From the NCBI GenBank assembly GCA_021161165.1, contig JAGHBF010000035.1, positions 1 to 12,976 of the forward strand: a stretch of DNA of 12,976 bases. The letters run 5' to 3'. The DNA comes from Candidatus Aminicenantota bacterium (lineage in GTDB: Bacteria; Acidobacteriota; Aminicenantia; S016-38). Below the pieces are notes generated by a model, which saw nothing but the letters and a program-made list of their open reading frames with translations, ran no database searches and was not told the origin of the DNA. This document shows, piece after piece, positions 5,828 to 12,923 of the stretch. Position 1 is the stretch's first letter. Each line of letters starts with the position of its first letter. A program made the position numbers and the translations under genes.

Positions 5828-7120
5828 ATGTATTTAATGATGAGAAGATTTTTATTTCTAGTATTTGCAATAGGATTACTTGCTCAGCAGGAAGTGACCA
5901 TAAGAATTAAGGGAGGAGTTCCTGCAATAAGAATTGCGGTTCCAGACTTTATAACGAAGACGTATTCTAATAATGGTAAAAGTGCAGCAACGGAAATTGA
6001 GGATACTTTTAAGGCTGACCTTTCTTTTTCCCGGGTTTTTGATCCCTTATCTCCTTCTCTTCTTTCCATTGTAAAGGACAGAAATCCGGAAAAACCGGAC
6101 TTGAAAGCATGGGAATCTGTAGGAGCAACAGTATTGTTTATCGGGAAAGTTGTGGAAGAACCCGGGGGTAAGCTTCGTTTTTCAGGGAAGCTGTACGATA
6201 CCAGAACAGGAAACTTTATTTTCGGGAAGAGCTATGTGGGAAAGGCGAAATTCGTAAGACTTATGGCTCATAAAATGGGGGATGAACTTCTTAAATACTT
6301 CGGTCAACCTCCGATTTTTACATCTAAGATTGCCTTTATTTCCGACCGCGATGGAAACAGAGAGCTTTATATAATGGACTACGATGGAGCCAATCAAATC
6401 AGATTAACTTATACCAAAGCTATGGAAATGCTTCCGGCCTGGAGTAGAGATGGGGAGAAAATTGCATATACATCGTTTAGAAGAGGAACACCTGACCTGT
6501 TCGTAAGATACATTTATGAAGGGAGGGACCGGCTTATTGCAACTGGAGGTTCAAATATAACTCCTGATTTTTCCCTGGATGATAATCTTCTGCTGTATTC
6601 ATCGTCTTTACCAGGAAATTATGAAATTTATATGTATAATTTTAAAAACGAACAGAGAAGAAGGATTACTTTCTCTCCGGCTTCAGACCTTTCTCCAAAG
6701 TGGTCTCCAGATGGAAGGCAAATTCTGTTTTCGTCTGACCGCAGTGGATATCCTCAGCTTTACATAATGGACAGGGATGGAAGTGATGTAAGAAGAATTA
6801 CGTTTCAGGGTAGTTACAATGCTTCTCCTGATTGGGCTCCTGATGGGGATAGAATAATATATGTAAGCAGGATAGAGGGAAAGTTTAATCTTTATCTTTT
6901 GTTCCTTTCTACTTCAGAAGTGATAAAGCTTACCTCTGGTCTTTCCATGAACGAGAATCCTTGTTTTTCACCTGATGGAAGGCATATAGTTTTTTCTTCC
7001 AATAGAAGTGGGAAATATCAGATCTACATAATGGACTATGACGGCAGAAATCTCAGACAATTAACCCAGAGGGGAAACAATCAAATGCCATCATGGTCTA
7101 AAATTAAATACAGGAGGTAA
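5828..7120 (+). CDS. tolB: TolB, periplasmic beta-propeller of Tol-Pal
   Basis: TolB is the periplasmic protein that binds Pal and communicates with TolA. From the ATG at 5828 it has 430 residues, the family's normal size. A hydrophobic signal peptide covers about 1-19 (FLFLVFAIGLLA). The TolB N-terminal domain spans about 22-160 (VPAIRIAVPDF, then GATVLFIGKVVEE). A six-bladed propeller built of PD40 repeats fills about 165-424, with recurring YIMDYDG, WSPDG and FSSDRSG motifs. Three near-identical YIMD-DG segments also show as internal DNA similarity near 6370, 6765 and 7030. A TTG at 5819 would add three residues and overlap the upstream gene. ATGs at 5837 and 5840 are also possible, and none has a good Shine-Dalgarno. 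The last two arginine codons form AGGAGG and serve as the ribosome site of pal. Confidence 0.93.
   Translation: MYLMMRRFLFLVFAIGLLAQQEVTIRIKGGVPAIRIAVPDFITKTYSNNGKSAATEIEDTFKADLSFSRVFDPLSPSLLSIVKDRNPEKPDLKAWESVGATVLFIGKVVEEPGGKLRFSGKLYDTRTGNFIFGKSYVGKAKFVRLMAHKMGDELLKYFGQPPIFTSKIAFISDRDGNRELYIMDYDGANQIRLTYTKAMEMLPAWSRDGEKIAYTSFRRGTPDLFVRYIYEGRDRLIATGGSNITPDFSLDDNLLLYSSSLPGNYEIYMYNFKNEQRRRITFSPASDLSPKWSPDGRQILFSSDRSGYPQLYIMDRDGSDVRRITFQGSYNASPDWAPDGDRIIYVSRIEGKFNLYLLFLSTSEVIKLTSGLSMNENPCFSPDGRHIVFSSNRSGKYQIYIMDYDGRNLRQLTQRGNNQMPSWSKIKYRR
7112..7118 (+). promoter_or_regulatory. pal ribosome binding site inside tolB end
   Basis: AGGAGGT is formed by the last two codons of tolB and the first base of its stop codon. 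It lies 6 nt before the pal ATG at 7125. It is the strongest Shine-Dalgarno in the tol cluster, which fits pal being needed in large amounts; that last point is inference. Confidence 0.75.
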
Positions 7121-7124
7121 AAAG

Positions 7125-7667
7125 ATGAAAAAACTTGCAATTGCTTTTGTCACTCTATCCTTTTTATTTACCCTTGGAGGGTGTAAAAAGAAAGAACCAG
7201 TGAAAGTAGTAGCTCCAGGAGTTCAGGCTCCCCAGAAGAAAACCGAAGAGGTGAAAGAAAAACCAATTGTTAAACCTCAGGTTCAGGAAGAAAATATTGA
7301 AAATATGAGTCTTGAGGAAATAAACAGGAAAGGATATCTTCACAGAATTCACTTTGATTTTGATAAGTACAATATAAGGGAAGATCAGAAGCCCGTTCTT
7401 ATAAGAAATGCCCAGTGGCTGAAGGAACATCCCACTGTAAAGGTCCTTATTGAAGGGCACTGTGACGAAAGGGGGACTGAAGAATACAACCTTGCCCTCG
7501 GAGAGAAAAGGGCAAAGGCAGTAAGAGATTTCCTTATAAGCATGGGAATTTCTCCAGATAGAATCAAAATAGTTAGCTATGGCAAGAGCCGTCCGCTGGA
7601 CCCAAGACATAATGAGGAAGCCTGGGCAAAGAACAGAAGGGCAGAATTTGTCATCATAGCAAGATGA
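7125..7667 (+). CDS. pal: Pal, peptidoglycan-associated lipoprotein
   Basis: Pal is an outer-membrane lipoprotein that grips peptidoglycan and is recycled by TolB. This 180-residue protein starts with a lipoprotein signal peptide (1-19) and lipobox LGGC, so C20 should be lipidated. A Lys/Pro/Gln/Glu-rich linker (21-65) follows. The OmpA-like domain fills about 71-180, with HFDFDKYNIR, the Pal-specific IEGHCDERGTEEYNLALGEK (109-128), SYGKSRPLDPRHNE and NRRAEFVI. D114 and R129 are the residues expected to bind diaminopimelate in peptidoglycan. Length and order are typical. The gene follows tolB by 4 bp and overlaps cpoB as ATGA. Confidence 0.95.
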   Translation: MKKLAIAFVTLSFLFTLGGCKKKEPVKVVAPGVQAPQKKTEEVKEKPIVKPQVQEENIENMSLEEINRKGYLHRIHFDFDKYNIREDQKPVLIRNAQWLKEHPTVKVLIEGHCDERGTEEYNLALGEKRAKAVRDFLISMGISPDRIKIVSYGKSRPLDPRHNEEAWAKNRRAEFVIIAR

Positions 7668-8398
7668 AGAAAAAGCTTTCTCTTCTGCTAATTCTGTTTT
7701 TAGTTTTACCTCTTTTTGCTATAAGGAAAAGAAAAAAGGATACAAAGAAAAAAGAAGGTGAAAAAGTAGTAGTTTCAATAATTTCAAGGGAAGAGTTTGA
7801 CCTTTTAAAAGCAGATGTAAAACAATTGAAGGAACAGTTTGTTTTGATGGAAGAGGCCATAAAAACTTCTGATCGAGTAAACGCGGATATAATGAAGAGA
7901 ATTAATATGATTGAGGAGCGGATATCCAGATTAGAGGCCAGGTTTGATGAATTATTGCTTAAAATTTCCAGAGGTGAGGGAAAGGAGAAAGGGTCAACGG
8001 ATTTGAAAGAGCCAACCCAGGAGGCATCTTGCTCTTTTAATGCGAAGGAAGCCTCGGAACTTTACAAGAAGGGCTTCGATGCTTATATAAAAGAAAGATA
8101 CGAGGAAGCCATGACCTATTTTAAACAGTATGCAGAACAATATCCTGAAAGCCCTCTGGCGGATAATGCTATTTTCTGGTGTGGAGAATGCTATTACAGG
8201 ATGAACAATTATTCTGCTGCTATTATATGGTTTGAGAAAATATTAGACCAGTATCCTGATAGTGATAAAGCTCCTGCTGCTTTGCTCGAACTTGTGAACT
8301 GTTATAGGAAGATTGGAAAATATAAGGAAGCTCAGAAATATCTCAGTGAACTGAAAACAAGATTTCCTGATTCTAAAGAGGCTTCCTCTATAAAATAG
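7664..8398 (+). CDS. CpoB/YbgF-like TPR protein of Tol-Pal
   Basis: CpoB (YbgF) is a periplasmic TPR protein that ties Tol-Pal constriction to septal peptidoglycan synthesis. This 244-residue protein has a signal peptide (about 1-19, KLSLLLILFLVLPLFA) without a lipobox. A very basic stretch follows (21-34), then a coiled coil at about 41-102 (FDLLKADVKQLKEQFVLMEE and on), the trimerisation part in the known family. Three TPRs fill about 128-240, with EASELYKKGFDAYIKERYEE and two further units ending in YPDS and FPDS. Length and domain order match the family. The ATG is in an ATGA overlap with pal, so translation is probably coupled. Enzyme or PBP1B-type partners cannot be inferred here. The basic segment after the signal peptide is unusual for the family as I know it. 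Confidence 0.85.
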   Translation: MKKKLSLLLILFLVLPLFAIRKRKKDTKKKEGEKVVVSIISREEFDLLKADVKQLKEQFVLMEEAIKTSDRVNADIMKRINMIEERISRLEARFDELLLKISRGEGKEKGSTDLKEPTQEASCSFNAKEASELYKKGFDAYIKERYEEAMTYFKQYAEQYPESPLADNAIFWCGECYYRMNNYSAAIIWFEKILDQYPDSDKAPAALLELVNCYRKIGKYKEAQKYLSELKTRFPDSKEASSIK

Positions 8399-8399
8399 T

Positions 8400-8405
8400 A
8401 GGAGG
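8400..8405 (+). promoter_or_regulatory. ribosome binding site deciding the ssb TTG start
   Basis: AGGAGG starts 2 nt after the cpoB stop and lies 6 nt before the TTG at 8412. The reading frame has no ATG between the upstream stop and the conserved SSB N-terminus (LNKVILIGRLGRDPE), so TTG is the best-supported start. Confidence 0.7.
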
Positions 8406-8411
8406 ATATTT

Positions 8412-8861
8412 TTGAGAGAAAGGGCATCCCTTAATAAGGTTATATTGATAGGCAGACTCGGGAGAGACCCGGAGGTCAGATATTTCCCCTCTGGAGAGGG
8501 GGAAAGAGCGATTGCAAGATTTTCTCTTGCTACTTCTGAGGTTTATATAAACAGGGATGGAGAGAAAAAAGAAGTGACCGAATGGCATTCGATTTACTGC
8601 TGGGGGAAGCTTGCTGAGTTTGTAAGGGACTACTTGAGAAAGGGCAGACAAATTCTTGTTGAGGGAAGATTGAGAACGAGAAAATGGGAAACCCCTGAGG
8701 GTCAGACAAGAAGCAGGACTGAAATTGAGGCAGAAAAAATAATTACTCTTGATAAAAGAGGAGCTTCTGAAGAATTTTCTCCTGTCCCAGACGTTGGTGA
8801 ATCTGAAGAACCAGAAGAACCCATTGTGCCAGATATTGACGATGAAGAGCCTCCATTTTAG
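8412..8861 (+). CDS. ssb: single-stranded DNA-binding protein
   Basis: SSB coats single-stranded DNA during replication, repair and recombination and recruits partners through its C-terminal tip. This 149-residue protein has an OB-fold at about 7-115 with LNKVILIGRLGRDPEVRY, ARFSLATSEVY, EWHSIYCWGKLAEFVRDYL and GRQILVEGRL. A short acidic, Pro-rich tail ends DIDDEEPPF, a close match to the conserved tip DDDIPF. The tail is much shorter than the roughly 60 residues of E. coli SSB. Start is TTG, supported by AGGAGG. The gene sits 13 bp after cpoB on the same strand, so it is probably cotranscribed with the tol-pal cluster. That is unusual, because ssb is more often beside rpsF/rpsR or alone. No paralogue is visible in the window. 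Confidence 0.93.
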   Translation: MRERASLNKVILIGRLGRDPEVRYFPSGEGERAIARFSLATSEVYINRDGEKKEVTEWHSIYCWGKLAEFVRDYLRKGRQILVEGRLRTRKWETPEGQTRSRTEIEAEKIITLDKRGASEEFSPVPDVGESEEPEEPIVPDIDDEEPPF

Positions 8862-8900
8862 AGTATTTCGAATTTTCAGGACTGTCTGAGAAAGAATATT

Positions 8901-8918
8901 TTGCTAAAATAATAGCAA
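8901..8918. repeat. small inverted repeat upstream of acyl-CoA dehydrogenase
   Basis: TTGCTA (8901-8906) and TAGCAA (8913-8918) are perfect inverted 6-mers with a 6-nt centre AAATAA. A TAAAAT hexamer at 8905-8910 could be a -10 box inside the repeat, but no good -35 is present. It may be a small operator or chance; there is no U-tract to make it a terminator. Confidence 0.3.
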
Positions 8919-8939
8919 TTTAATTCATAGGAGGTTATC

Positions 8940-10082
8940 ATGAAGTATTTTTTAAGTGAAGAAGAACTTATGGTAAAGGAGCTTGCTCACAGGATTGCAG
9001 AAGAGAAGATCATTCCTGTTAGACAGAAGTACGATGAAGAGGAAATTTTTCCCCATGACATAGTAAAAATAATGGCAGAAAGCGACCTTTTCAGAGTGTT
9101 TATACCTGAAGAATATGGAGGATTGGGTGCAAAAATCTTTCCTATGGTGCTTGCAGTAGAGGAACTCTCGTGGGGATGTGGAGGAATTGCTCTTGCATAT
9201 GCAGGAACAGCTTTAGGGGCTTTCCCAATAATCCTTTTCGGAAGCGAGGAACAGAAGAGTAAATATCTTCCTAAGATAGCGGAAGGGACCCTTGCTGCTT
9301 TTGCCTTGACGGAGGCTGAGGCAGGCAGCGATGCAGCCAACATAAAGACAAGGGCAGAGAAGGACGGAGATTATTATATTTTAAATGGAACAAAACAGTT
9401 TATAACAAACGCAGGAGAAGCTGATATATATACAGTTATAGCCCTTACAGATCCTAACAAAGGAGCAAGGGGAGCCACTGCATTTATTCTCGAGAAAGGA
9501 ATGGAGGGGCTGGAGTTTGGAAAGAAGGAGAATAAGATGGGTATAAGGGCCTCTGTTACCAGGGAAGTCATAATGAAAAATGTCAGAGTGCATAAAAGTC
9601 AAGTCCTGGGAAAGGAGGGAAGGGGATTTATTGTTGCAATGAAAACCTTTGACCATACAAGACCTGGAGTTGCAGCACAGGCTCTTGGTATAGCACAGGC
9701 TGCCCTTGATGCAGCAGTGAAATATGCCAATCAAAGATACCAATTTGGAAAACCCATAGCTTCATTCCAGGCAATTCAGCATATGATTGCGGATATGGGG
9801 ACTAAGGTAGAAGCAACAAGAGCACTTATTTACTCTGTTGCAAGAGCAATTGATGCAGGATTTACATCTCCCAAGGAGTCTGCAATGACAAAAGTTTTCG
9901 CTTCCGATGTTGCTATGGAGGTTACAACAAATGCTGTGCAGATATTTGGTGGATACGGTTATATGAAAGAATACCCTGTGGAGAAAATGATGAGAGATGC
10001 TAAAATAACCCAGATTTATGAAGGAACCAACCAGATTCTCAGAAATGTAATTGCATCAAGAATAATAAAGGAAGCAAAATGA
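8940..10082 (+). CDS. acyl-CoA dehydrogenase (probably Etf-linked)
   Basis: This 380-residue FAD enzyme interconverts acyl-CoA and trans-2-enoyl-CoA. The N-terminal helical domain covers about 1-118, the central beta domain about 119-225 and the C-terminal helical domain about 230-380. Signature 1 is ALTEAEAGSD (122-131). Signature 2 includes QIFGGYGYMKEYPVEKMMRD (334-353). The catalytic base should be E361 in QIYEGTNQI, the position used by short- and medium-chain dehydrogenases. FDHTRPGVAAQALGIAQ and RYQFGKPIASFQAIQ are also typical. AGGAGGT lies 4 nt before the ATG. The stop overlaps etfB as ATGA. The adjacent ferredoxin-EtfA suggests it works as an enoyl-CoA reductase in a bifurcating complex, like CarC or butyryl-CoA dehydrogenase, rather than in classical beta-oxidation. 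The acyl substrate is unknown; no crt or hbd gene lies in the window. Confidence 0.9.
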   Translation: MKYFLSEEELMVKELAHRIAEEKIIPVRQKYDEEEIFPHDIVKIMAESDLFRVFIPEEYGGLGAKIFPMVLAVEELSWGCGGIALAYAGTALGAFPIILFGSEEQKSKYLPKIAEGTLAAFALTEAEAGSDAANIKTRAEKDGDYYILNGTKQFITNAGEADIYTVIALTDPNKGARGATAFILEKGMEGLEFGKKENKMGIRASVTREVIMKNVRVHKSQVLGKEGRGFIVAMKTFDHTRPGVAAQALGIAQAALDAAVKYANQRYQFGKPIASFQAIQHMIADMGTKVEATRALIYSVARAIDAGFTSPKESAMTKVFASDVAMEVTTNAVQIFGGYGYMKEYPVEKMMRDAKITQIYEGTNQILRNVIASRIIKEAK

Positions 10083-10867
10083 ACATTTTCGTCTGCATAA
10101 AACAGGTTCCAAATACTGCCAAAGTAAAGTGGGACCTGGAAAGGGGAACCTTAATAAGGGAAGGAGTGGAATCTATCTGTAATCCCTTTGACCTTCATGC
10201 AATTGAGGAGGCATTGAGAGTAAAGGAGAGAACTGGCAAAGGAAAAGTTTTAGTTTTAACTATGGGCCCTCCCCAGGCAGAGGAAGTTCTGAAAGAGGCG
10301 ATCTCTCTTGGAGCTGAAGATGGAATTCTTATATCTGATAGAGCTTTTGCAGGGGCAGATACCCTTGCTACGTCTTATACGCTTTCTAAGGCAATAGAGA
10401 AGATAGGGAACCCATGGATTATATTCACTGGTAAACAGGCAATAGATGGAGATACAGCTCAGGTGGGACCAGAACTCGCTGCAATGCTAAAAATTCCCCA
10501 GGTAACTTATGTAAGAAAAATAGTGGAAATAAATGAAAATAATGCTGTGATGGAACGACTAACTGATTATGGTTATGACGTTGTTGAGACATCTTTGCCA
10601 GCTGTGTTGACGGTGGTGAAGGAAATAAATGAACCGCGTCTTCCTTCTTTGAGGGGTAAAATGAAGGCCAGAACATTTAAACCGGTGGTGTTCACTCCCA
10701 GGGACCTAGATGTTGATGAATCCCGAATAGGTCTTCAGGGTTCGCCCACAAGCGTTAAAAAGGTTTTTCAGCCTGAGATGAAAAAGGGGGGAGAAAAATT
10801 TGAAGGTTCTGCAGAGGAACTTGCGTTAATCCTGGTGGAAAAACTGAAAGAACTTAGAGTAATTTAG
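10079..10867 (+). CDS. etfB: electron transfer flavoprotein beta subunit
   Basis: EtfB pairs with EtfA to carry electrons to or from the acyl-CoA dehydrogenase. This 262-residue protein opens MNIFVCIKQVPNTAKVKWD and contains NPFDLHAIEEALR (35-47), GAEDGILISDRAFAGADTLA (78-97) and GKQAIDGDTAQVGPELAAML (118-137). The DGDTAQVGP form (123-131) resembles clostridial EtfB proteins that bind FAD at the bifurcating site. Mitochondrial-type proteins bind AMP there and, as I recall, carry a DDD form. The recognition-loop segment NEPRLPSLRGKMKA (184-197) is the usual anchor to the dehydrogenase. The start overlaps the dehydrogenase gene as ATGA, and a modest AAGGA lies upstream. etfA follows after 10 bp. 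A bifurcating role is inferred from this motif and from the partner subunit. Confidence 0.92.
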   Translation: MNIFVCIKQVPNTAKVKWDLERGTLIREGVESICNPFDLHAIEEALRVKERTGKGKVLVLTMGPPQAEEVLKEAISLGAEDGILISDRAFAGADTLATSYTLSKAIEKIGNPWIIFTGKQAIDGDTAQVGPELAAMLKIPQVTYVRKIVEINENNAVMERLTDYGYDVVETSLPAVLTVVKEINEPRLPSLRGKMKARTFKPVVFTPRDLDVDESRIGLQGSPTSVKKVFQPEMKKGGEKFEGSAEELALILVEKLKELRVI

Positions 10868-10877
10868 GAGAGAAGAA

Positions 10878-12089
10878 ATGGGAATAAAGGGGATTATAGT
10901 AATTGAAGAGAATTGTACAGGATGCGGGATTTGTGAGGGAAATTGTCCTTTTGGTGCGATAGAAATAGTAGGAGCTATTGCTCAGATAGATTACGAAAAA
11001 TGCACATTGTGTGGAGCATGTAAAGAGGCCTGTCCATTTGATGCTATAGAAATTAGAAAAGAAGAGGTTTCTGTTGCCCCTTCGCTTGGTGAATTCTCAG
11101 GTATAATGACCTTTGCAGAATATCTCCATGGAGAGCTTTCAAGAGTTTCCCTTGAGTTGCTTTCAATAGGCAGGAAACTTGCGGAAAAAAGAGGCACCAG
11201 TGTAAGTTCTGTAATAATCGGAGATGGTGGCCTGGAAACGGAAGCAAGAAAGCTTATAGAACATGGTTCGGATGTTGTATATATAATAAGTGGACCCGAA
11301 TTCAGATACTTTAATGATGAACTTTATAGTGAAGCTCTTGTTTCTTTACTTAAGGAAAAAAGACCAGAGGTGTTTATCGGTGGAGCTACAGCTCTTGGTA
11401 GGGCTCTATTTCCGAGAGTTGCAGCTGATTTAAACACAGGACTCACAGCAGATTGTACAGAACTTGATATCGATGAAAGTGGAAACCTACTCCAGACAAG
11501 GCCGGCCTTTGGTGGAAATATTATGGCTACCATTCTCACGCCGAACCACAGACCTCAAATGGCGACTGTTAGACCGAGAGTTATGAAAGTTCTTCCTGCA
11601 GACCCCACAAGGGATGGCAGTATTGAAAATTTTCCCTTTAATCCATCACTTGTTAAGGTGGTCAAGACAATAAAGGATTCTGTCAAAATTGAGGGTGAAG
11701 GGATAAACCTTGCTGACGCTGAAATTATCGTTTCCGGTGGTAGAGGTGTGGGGAGTAAAGAAAACTTCAAAATCATCTTTGACCTGGCAAAAGAGTTGAA
11801 TGCAGCTGTAGGAGCTTCAAGAGCAGCTGTTGTTGCAGGATGGATTTCCTATTCCCATCAGGTAGGTCAGACAGGAACCACTGTTTCCCCCAAAATTTAT
11901 ATTGCCTGTGGAATTTCCGGTGCTATTCAACATCAGGTTGGAATGAGGTCATCTGACGTAATAATAGCTATAAACAAAGATCCTGATGCACCTATTTTTG
12001 ATATCGCCACCTATGGTTTTGTTGGAGACCTTCACCAGATAATTCCAATTCTCATTAGAGAAATAAAGAATATTAAAGGTGAAGCCTGA
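10878..12089 (+). CDS. etfA: EtfA with N-terminal 2[4Fe-4S] ferredoxin domain
   Basis: This 403-residue alpha subunit is longer than ordinary EtfA (about 310-340) because of an N-terminal bacterial-type ferredoxin module. Two CxxCxxCxxxC(P) motifs give C13, C16, C19, C23 and C42, C45, C48, C52. The EtfA N-terminal domain covers about 75-265 (FAEYLHGELSRVSLELLSIG). The FAD domain covers about 275-395, with SGGRGVGSKENF (286-297), GASRAAVVAGW (312-322), GQTGTTVSPKIYIACGISGA (330-349) and IQHQVGMRSSD. V319 stands where many EtfA proteins have Asp (AAVDAGW), a variation I cannot weigh without an alignment. AGGAGAGAAG lies just upstream. The same fusion is known in Acetobacterium CarE and in LctC-type lactate dehydrogenase Etf. 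The clusters could pass electrons to or from soluble ferredoxin. Confidence 0.93.
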   Translation: MGIKGIIVIEENCTGCGICEGNCPFGAIEIVGAIAQIDYEKCTLCGACKEACPFDAIEIRKEEVSVAPSLGEFSGIMTFAEYLHGELSRVSLELLSIGRKLAEKRGTSVSSVIIGDGGLETEARKLIEHGSDVVYIISGPEFRYFNDELYSEALVSLLKEKRPEVFIGGATALGRALFPRVAADLNTGLTADCTELDIDESGNLLQTRPAFGGNIMATILTPNHRPQMATVRPRVMKVLPADPTRDGSIENFPFNPSLVKVVKTIKDSVKIEGEGINLADAEIIVSGGRGVGSKENFKIIFDLAKELNAAVGASRAAVVAGWISYSHQVGQTGTTVSPKIYIACGISGAIQHQVGMRSSDVIIAINKDPDAPIFDIATYGFVGDLHQIIPILIREIKNIKGEA

Positions 12090-12142
12090 AGAGACTTCTC
12101 AATCCCCGCTGATGTGTATTTGCGGAGGATGAAATAGTCTCT
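12090..12142 (+). other. 53-nt imperfect hairpin after etfA
   Basis: AGAGACT (12090-12096) pairs with AGTCTCT (12136-12142). Inside, ATCCCCGC (12102-12109) pairs with GCGGAGGAT (12122-12130) with one bulged A. The internal loop is 5 by 5 and the apical loop is 12 nt. It begins directly after the etfA stop. No U-tract follows, so it is not a standard intrinsic terminator; it could protect the 3' end of the etf mRNA or act on the next gene. Its right arm ends at the -10 box of the following gene. Confidence 0.45.
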
Positions 12143-12154
12143 ATAATGTTATAG
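12120..12154 (+). promoter_or_regulatory. putative promoter and dyad of DUF2809-like gene
   Basis: A consensus TATAAT (12142-12147) lies 16 bp after a weak -35 candidate TTGCGG (12120-12125). The -10 is embedded in a dyad, CTATAA-TG-TTATAG (12141-12154). Transcription would start near 12154, about 5 nt before the ATG at 12159, and no Shine-Dalgarno is present between them. Confidence 0.4.
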
Positions 12155-12158
12155 AAGC

Positions 12159-12578
12159 ATGCCAATGGAACAGGACAGCTTAAAGAATATACACGATAAA
12201 TATGCACCTTATTGGGCTATATTACTCATTATACTTTGTGGAATTGGACTGTTAACAATATGGATTGATTTGGGACCGTTCTGGAAGGGATATGTATTGG
12301 ATATGGTTGGACCTGCCTGGAATTATATATTATTTAGAGGACTTTACACAGCCAAAGCAGACAATGTATGGACACGCTTTTTTACCCCAAATAGAACTCT
12401 GGTGCTATTCCTAATAGTGTGTTTTGGAATTGAAACAATGCAGTATTTCAAGATTTATAACTCAACTTTCGATTTATGGGATTTTCTTGCGTATATTTCA
12501 ATTCTTTTCCCACTGTATTTAATCGATATTAGAATAACAAGGAAAGGGGAAAAAGGAATCCATCTCCCAAAAAAATAG
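12159..12578 (+). CDS. small membrane protein, DUF2809/VanZ-like
   Basis: This 139-residue integral membrane protein has four likely transmembrane segments at about 18-37, 44-62, 78-98 and 106-124. The segment ETMQYFKIYNSTFDLWDFLA (92-111) fits the ExxQ, short polar loop, STxDxxDxxAY pattern seen in DUF2809 and related VanZ-like proteins, with E92, Q95, D105 and D108 as the conserved polar residues. DMVGPAWNYILFR (48-60) resembles the first DUF2809 block, where a conserved D starts the helix. The C-terminus is basic and should be cytoplasmic. The family has no established function that I know of. ATGs at 12159 and 12165 are both possible, and neither has a Shine-Dalgarno. It is a single gene 69 bp after etfA with its own promoter-like sequence, so it need not belong to the etf operon. 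Confidence 0.65.
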   Translation: MPMEQDSLKNIHDKYAPYWAILLIILCGIGLLTIWIDLGPFWKGYVLDMVGPAWNYILFRGLYTAKADNVWTRFFTPNRTLVLFLIVCFGIETMQYFKIYNSTFDLWDFLAYISILFPLYLIDIRITRKGEKGIHLPKK

Positions 12579-12923
12579 TACATGAGTTATGAGCTTAAAA
12601 ATTATGCTTTTATAAAAATATTAAAGTTAGAAGTAGGATGTTGCATTAATGTGCTCCCGCTTTTTGGAGAAATTACATTTAGGCAATTATAGGGGCAAAA
12701 TCACCCTCTAATTCGTCCTATTTCGCAGGGAAAAGTTTTTATAATCATCAGGAAGGAGCTAACCTCTAAGAACCTCTCAGGGCTTTGAAGATTTATTTCA
12801 AGTAGAGCACCTCTCCCTGTAAAATACCCAATCAAAATCAAGTATATAATTTTTCATATAAGTACTTATACAATCTCTGCATAAGTTCAGAAACATGTGG
12901 GAAAAAATAGGAGAAGGAGAAGA
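12579..12923. other. non-coding region with small structured elements
   Basis: No convincing complete gene is visible. A 36-codon frame at 12582-12692 lacks a Shine-Dalgarno and recognisable features. The imperfect tandem decamer AACCTCTAAG/AACCTCTCAG lies at 12761-12780. CAGGG (12779-12783) could pair with CCCTG (12815-12819) around a smaller bulged stem (CTTTGAA with TTTCAAG). TATAAT hexamers occur at 12740-12745 and 12845-12850, both without a good -35. I see no tRNA, no known riboswitch core and no insertion-sequence ends. It may be the 5' region of the next gene, or may carry an unrecognised small RNA. Confidence 0.4.
12857..12870. repeat. 14-bp perfect palindrome
   Basis: TATAAGTACTTATA equals its own reverse complement. 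It starts 7 nt after a TATAAT (12845-12850), so it would cover the transcription start of a promoter there. That position suits a repressor operator for the gene that begins near the right edge. No second copy is seen in the window. Confidence 0.4.

Noticed and set aside
6360..7050. Repeated DNA segments around 6370, 6765 and 7030 as a tandem repeat element
   Set aside because: They encode successive TolB propeller blades (YIMD-DG), so the similarity follows from the protein fold.
7164..7610. 148-codon minus-strand frame inside pal
   Set aside because: It is antisense to a clear Pal with intact lipobox and OmpA-like domain; its translation is low-complexity F/S/N-rich sequence with no domain.
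12582..12692. 36-codon open frame after the DUF2809-like gene
   Set aside because: No ribosome site, no recognisable motif, and a length easily reached by chance in AT-rich DNA.
12640..12840. tRNA or known riboswitch in the right-hand intergenic region
   Set aside because: No T-arm-like GTTCGANTC, no cloverleaf pairing and no recognised riboswitch core was found by eye; a covariance-model search would settle it.
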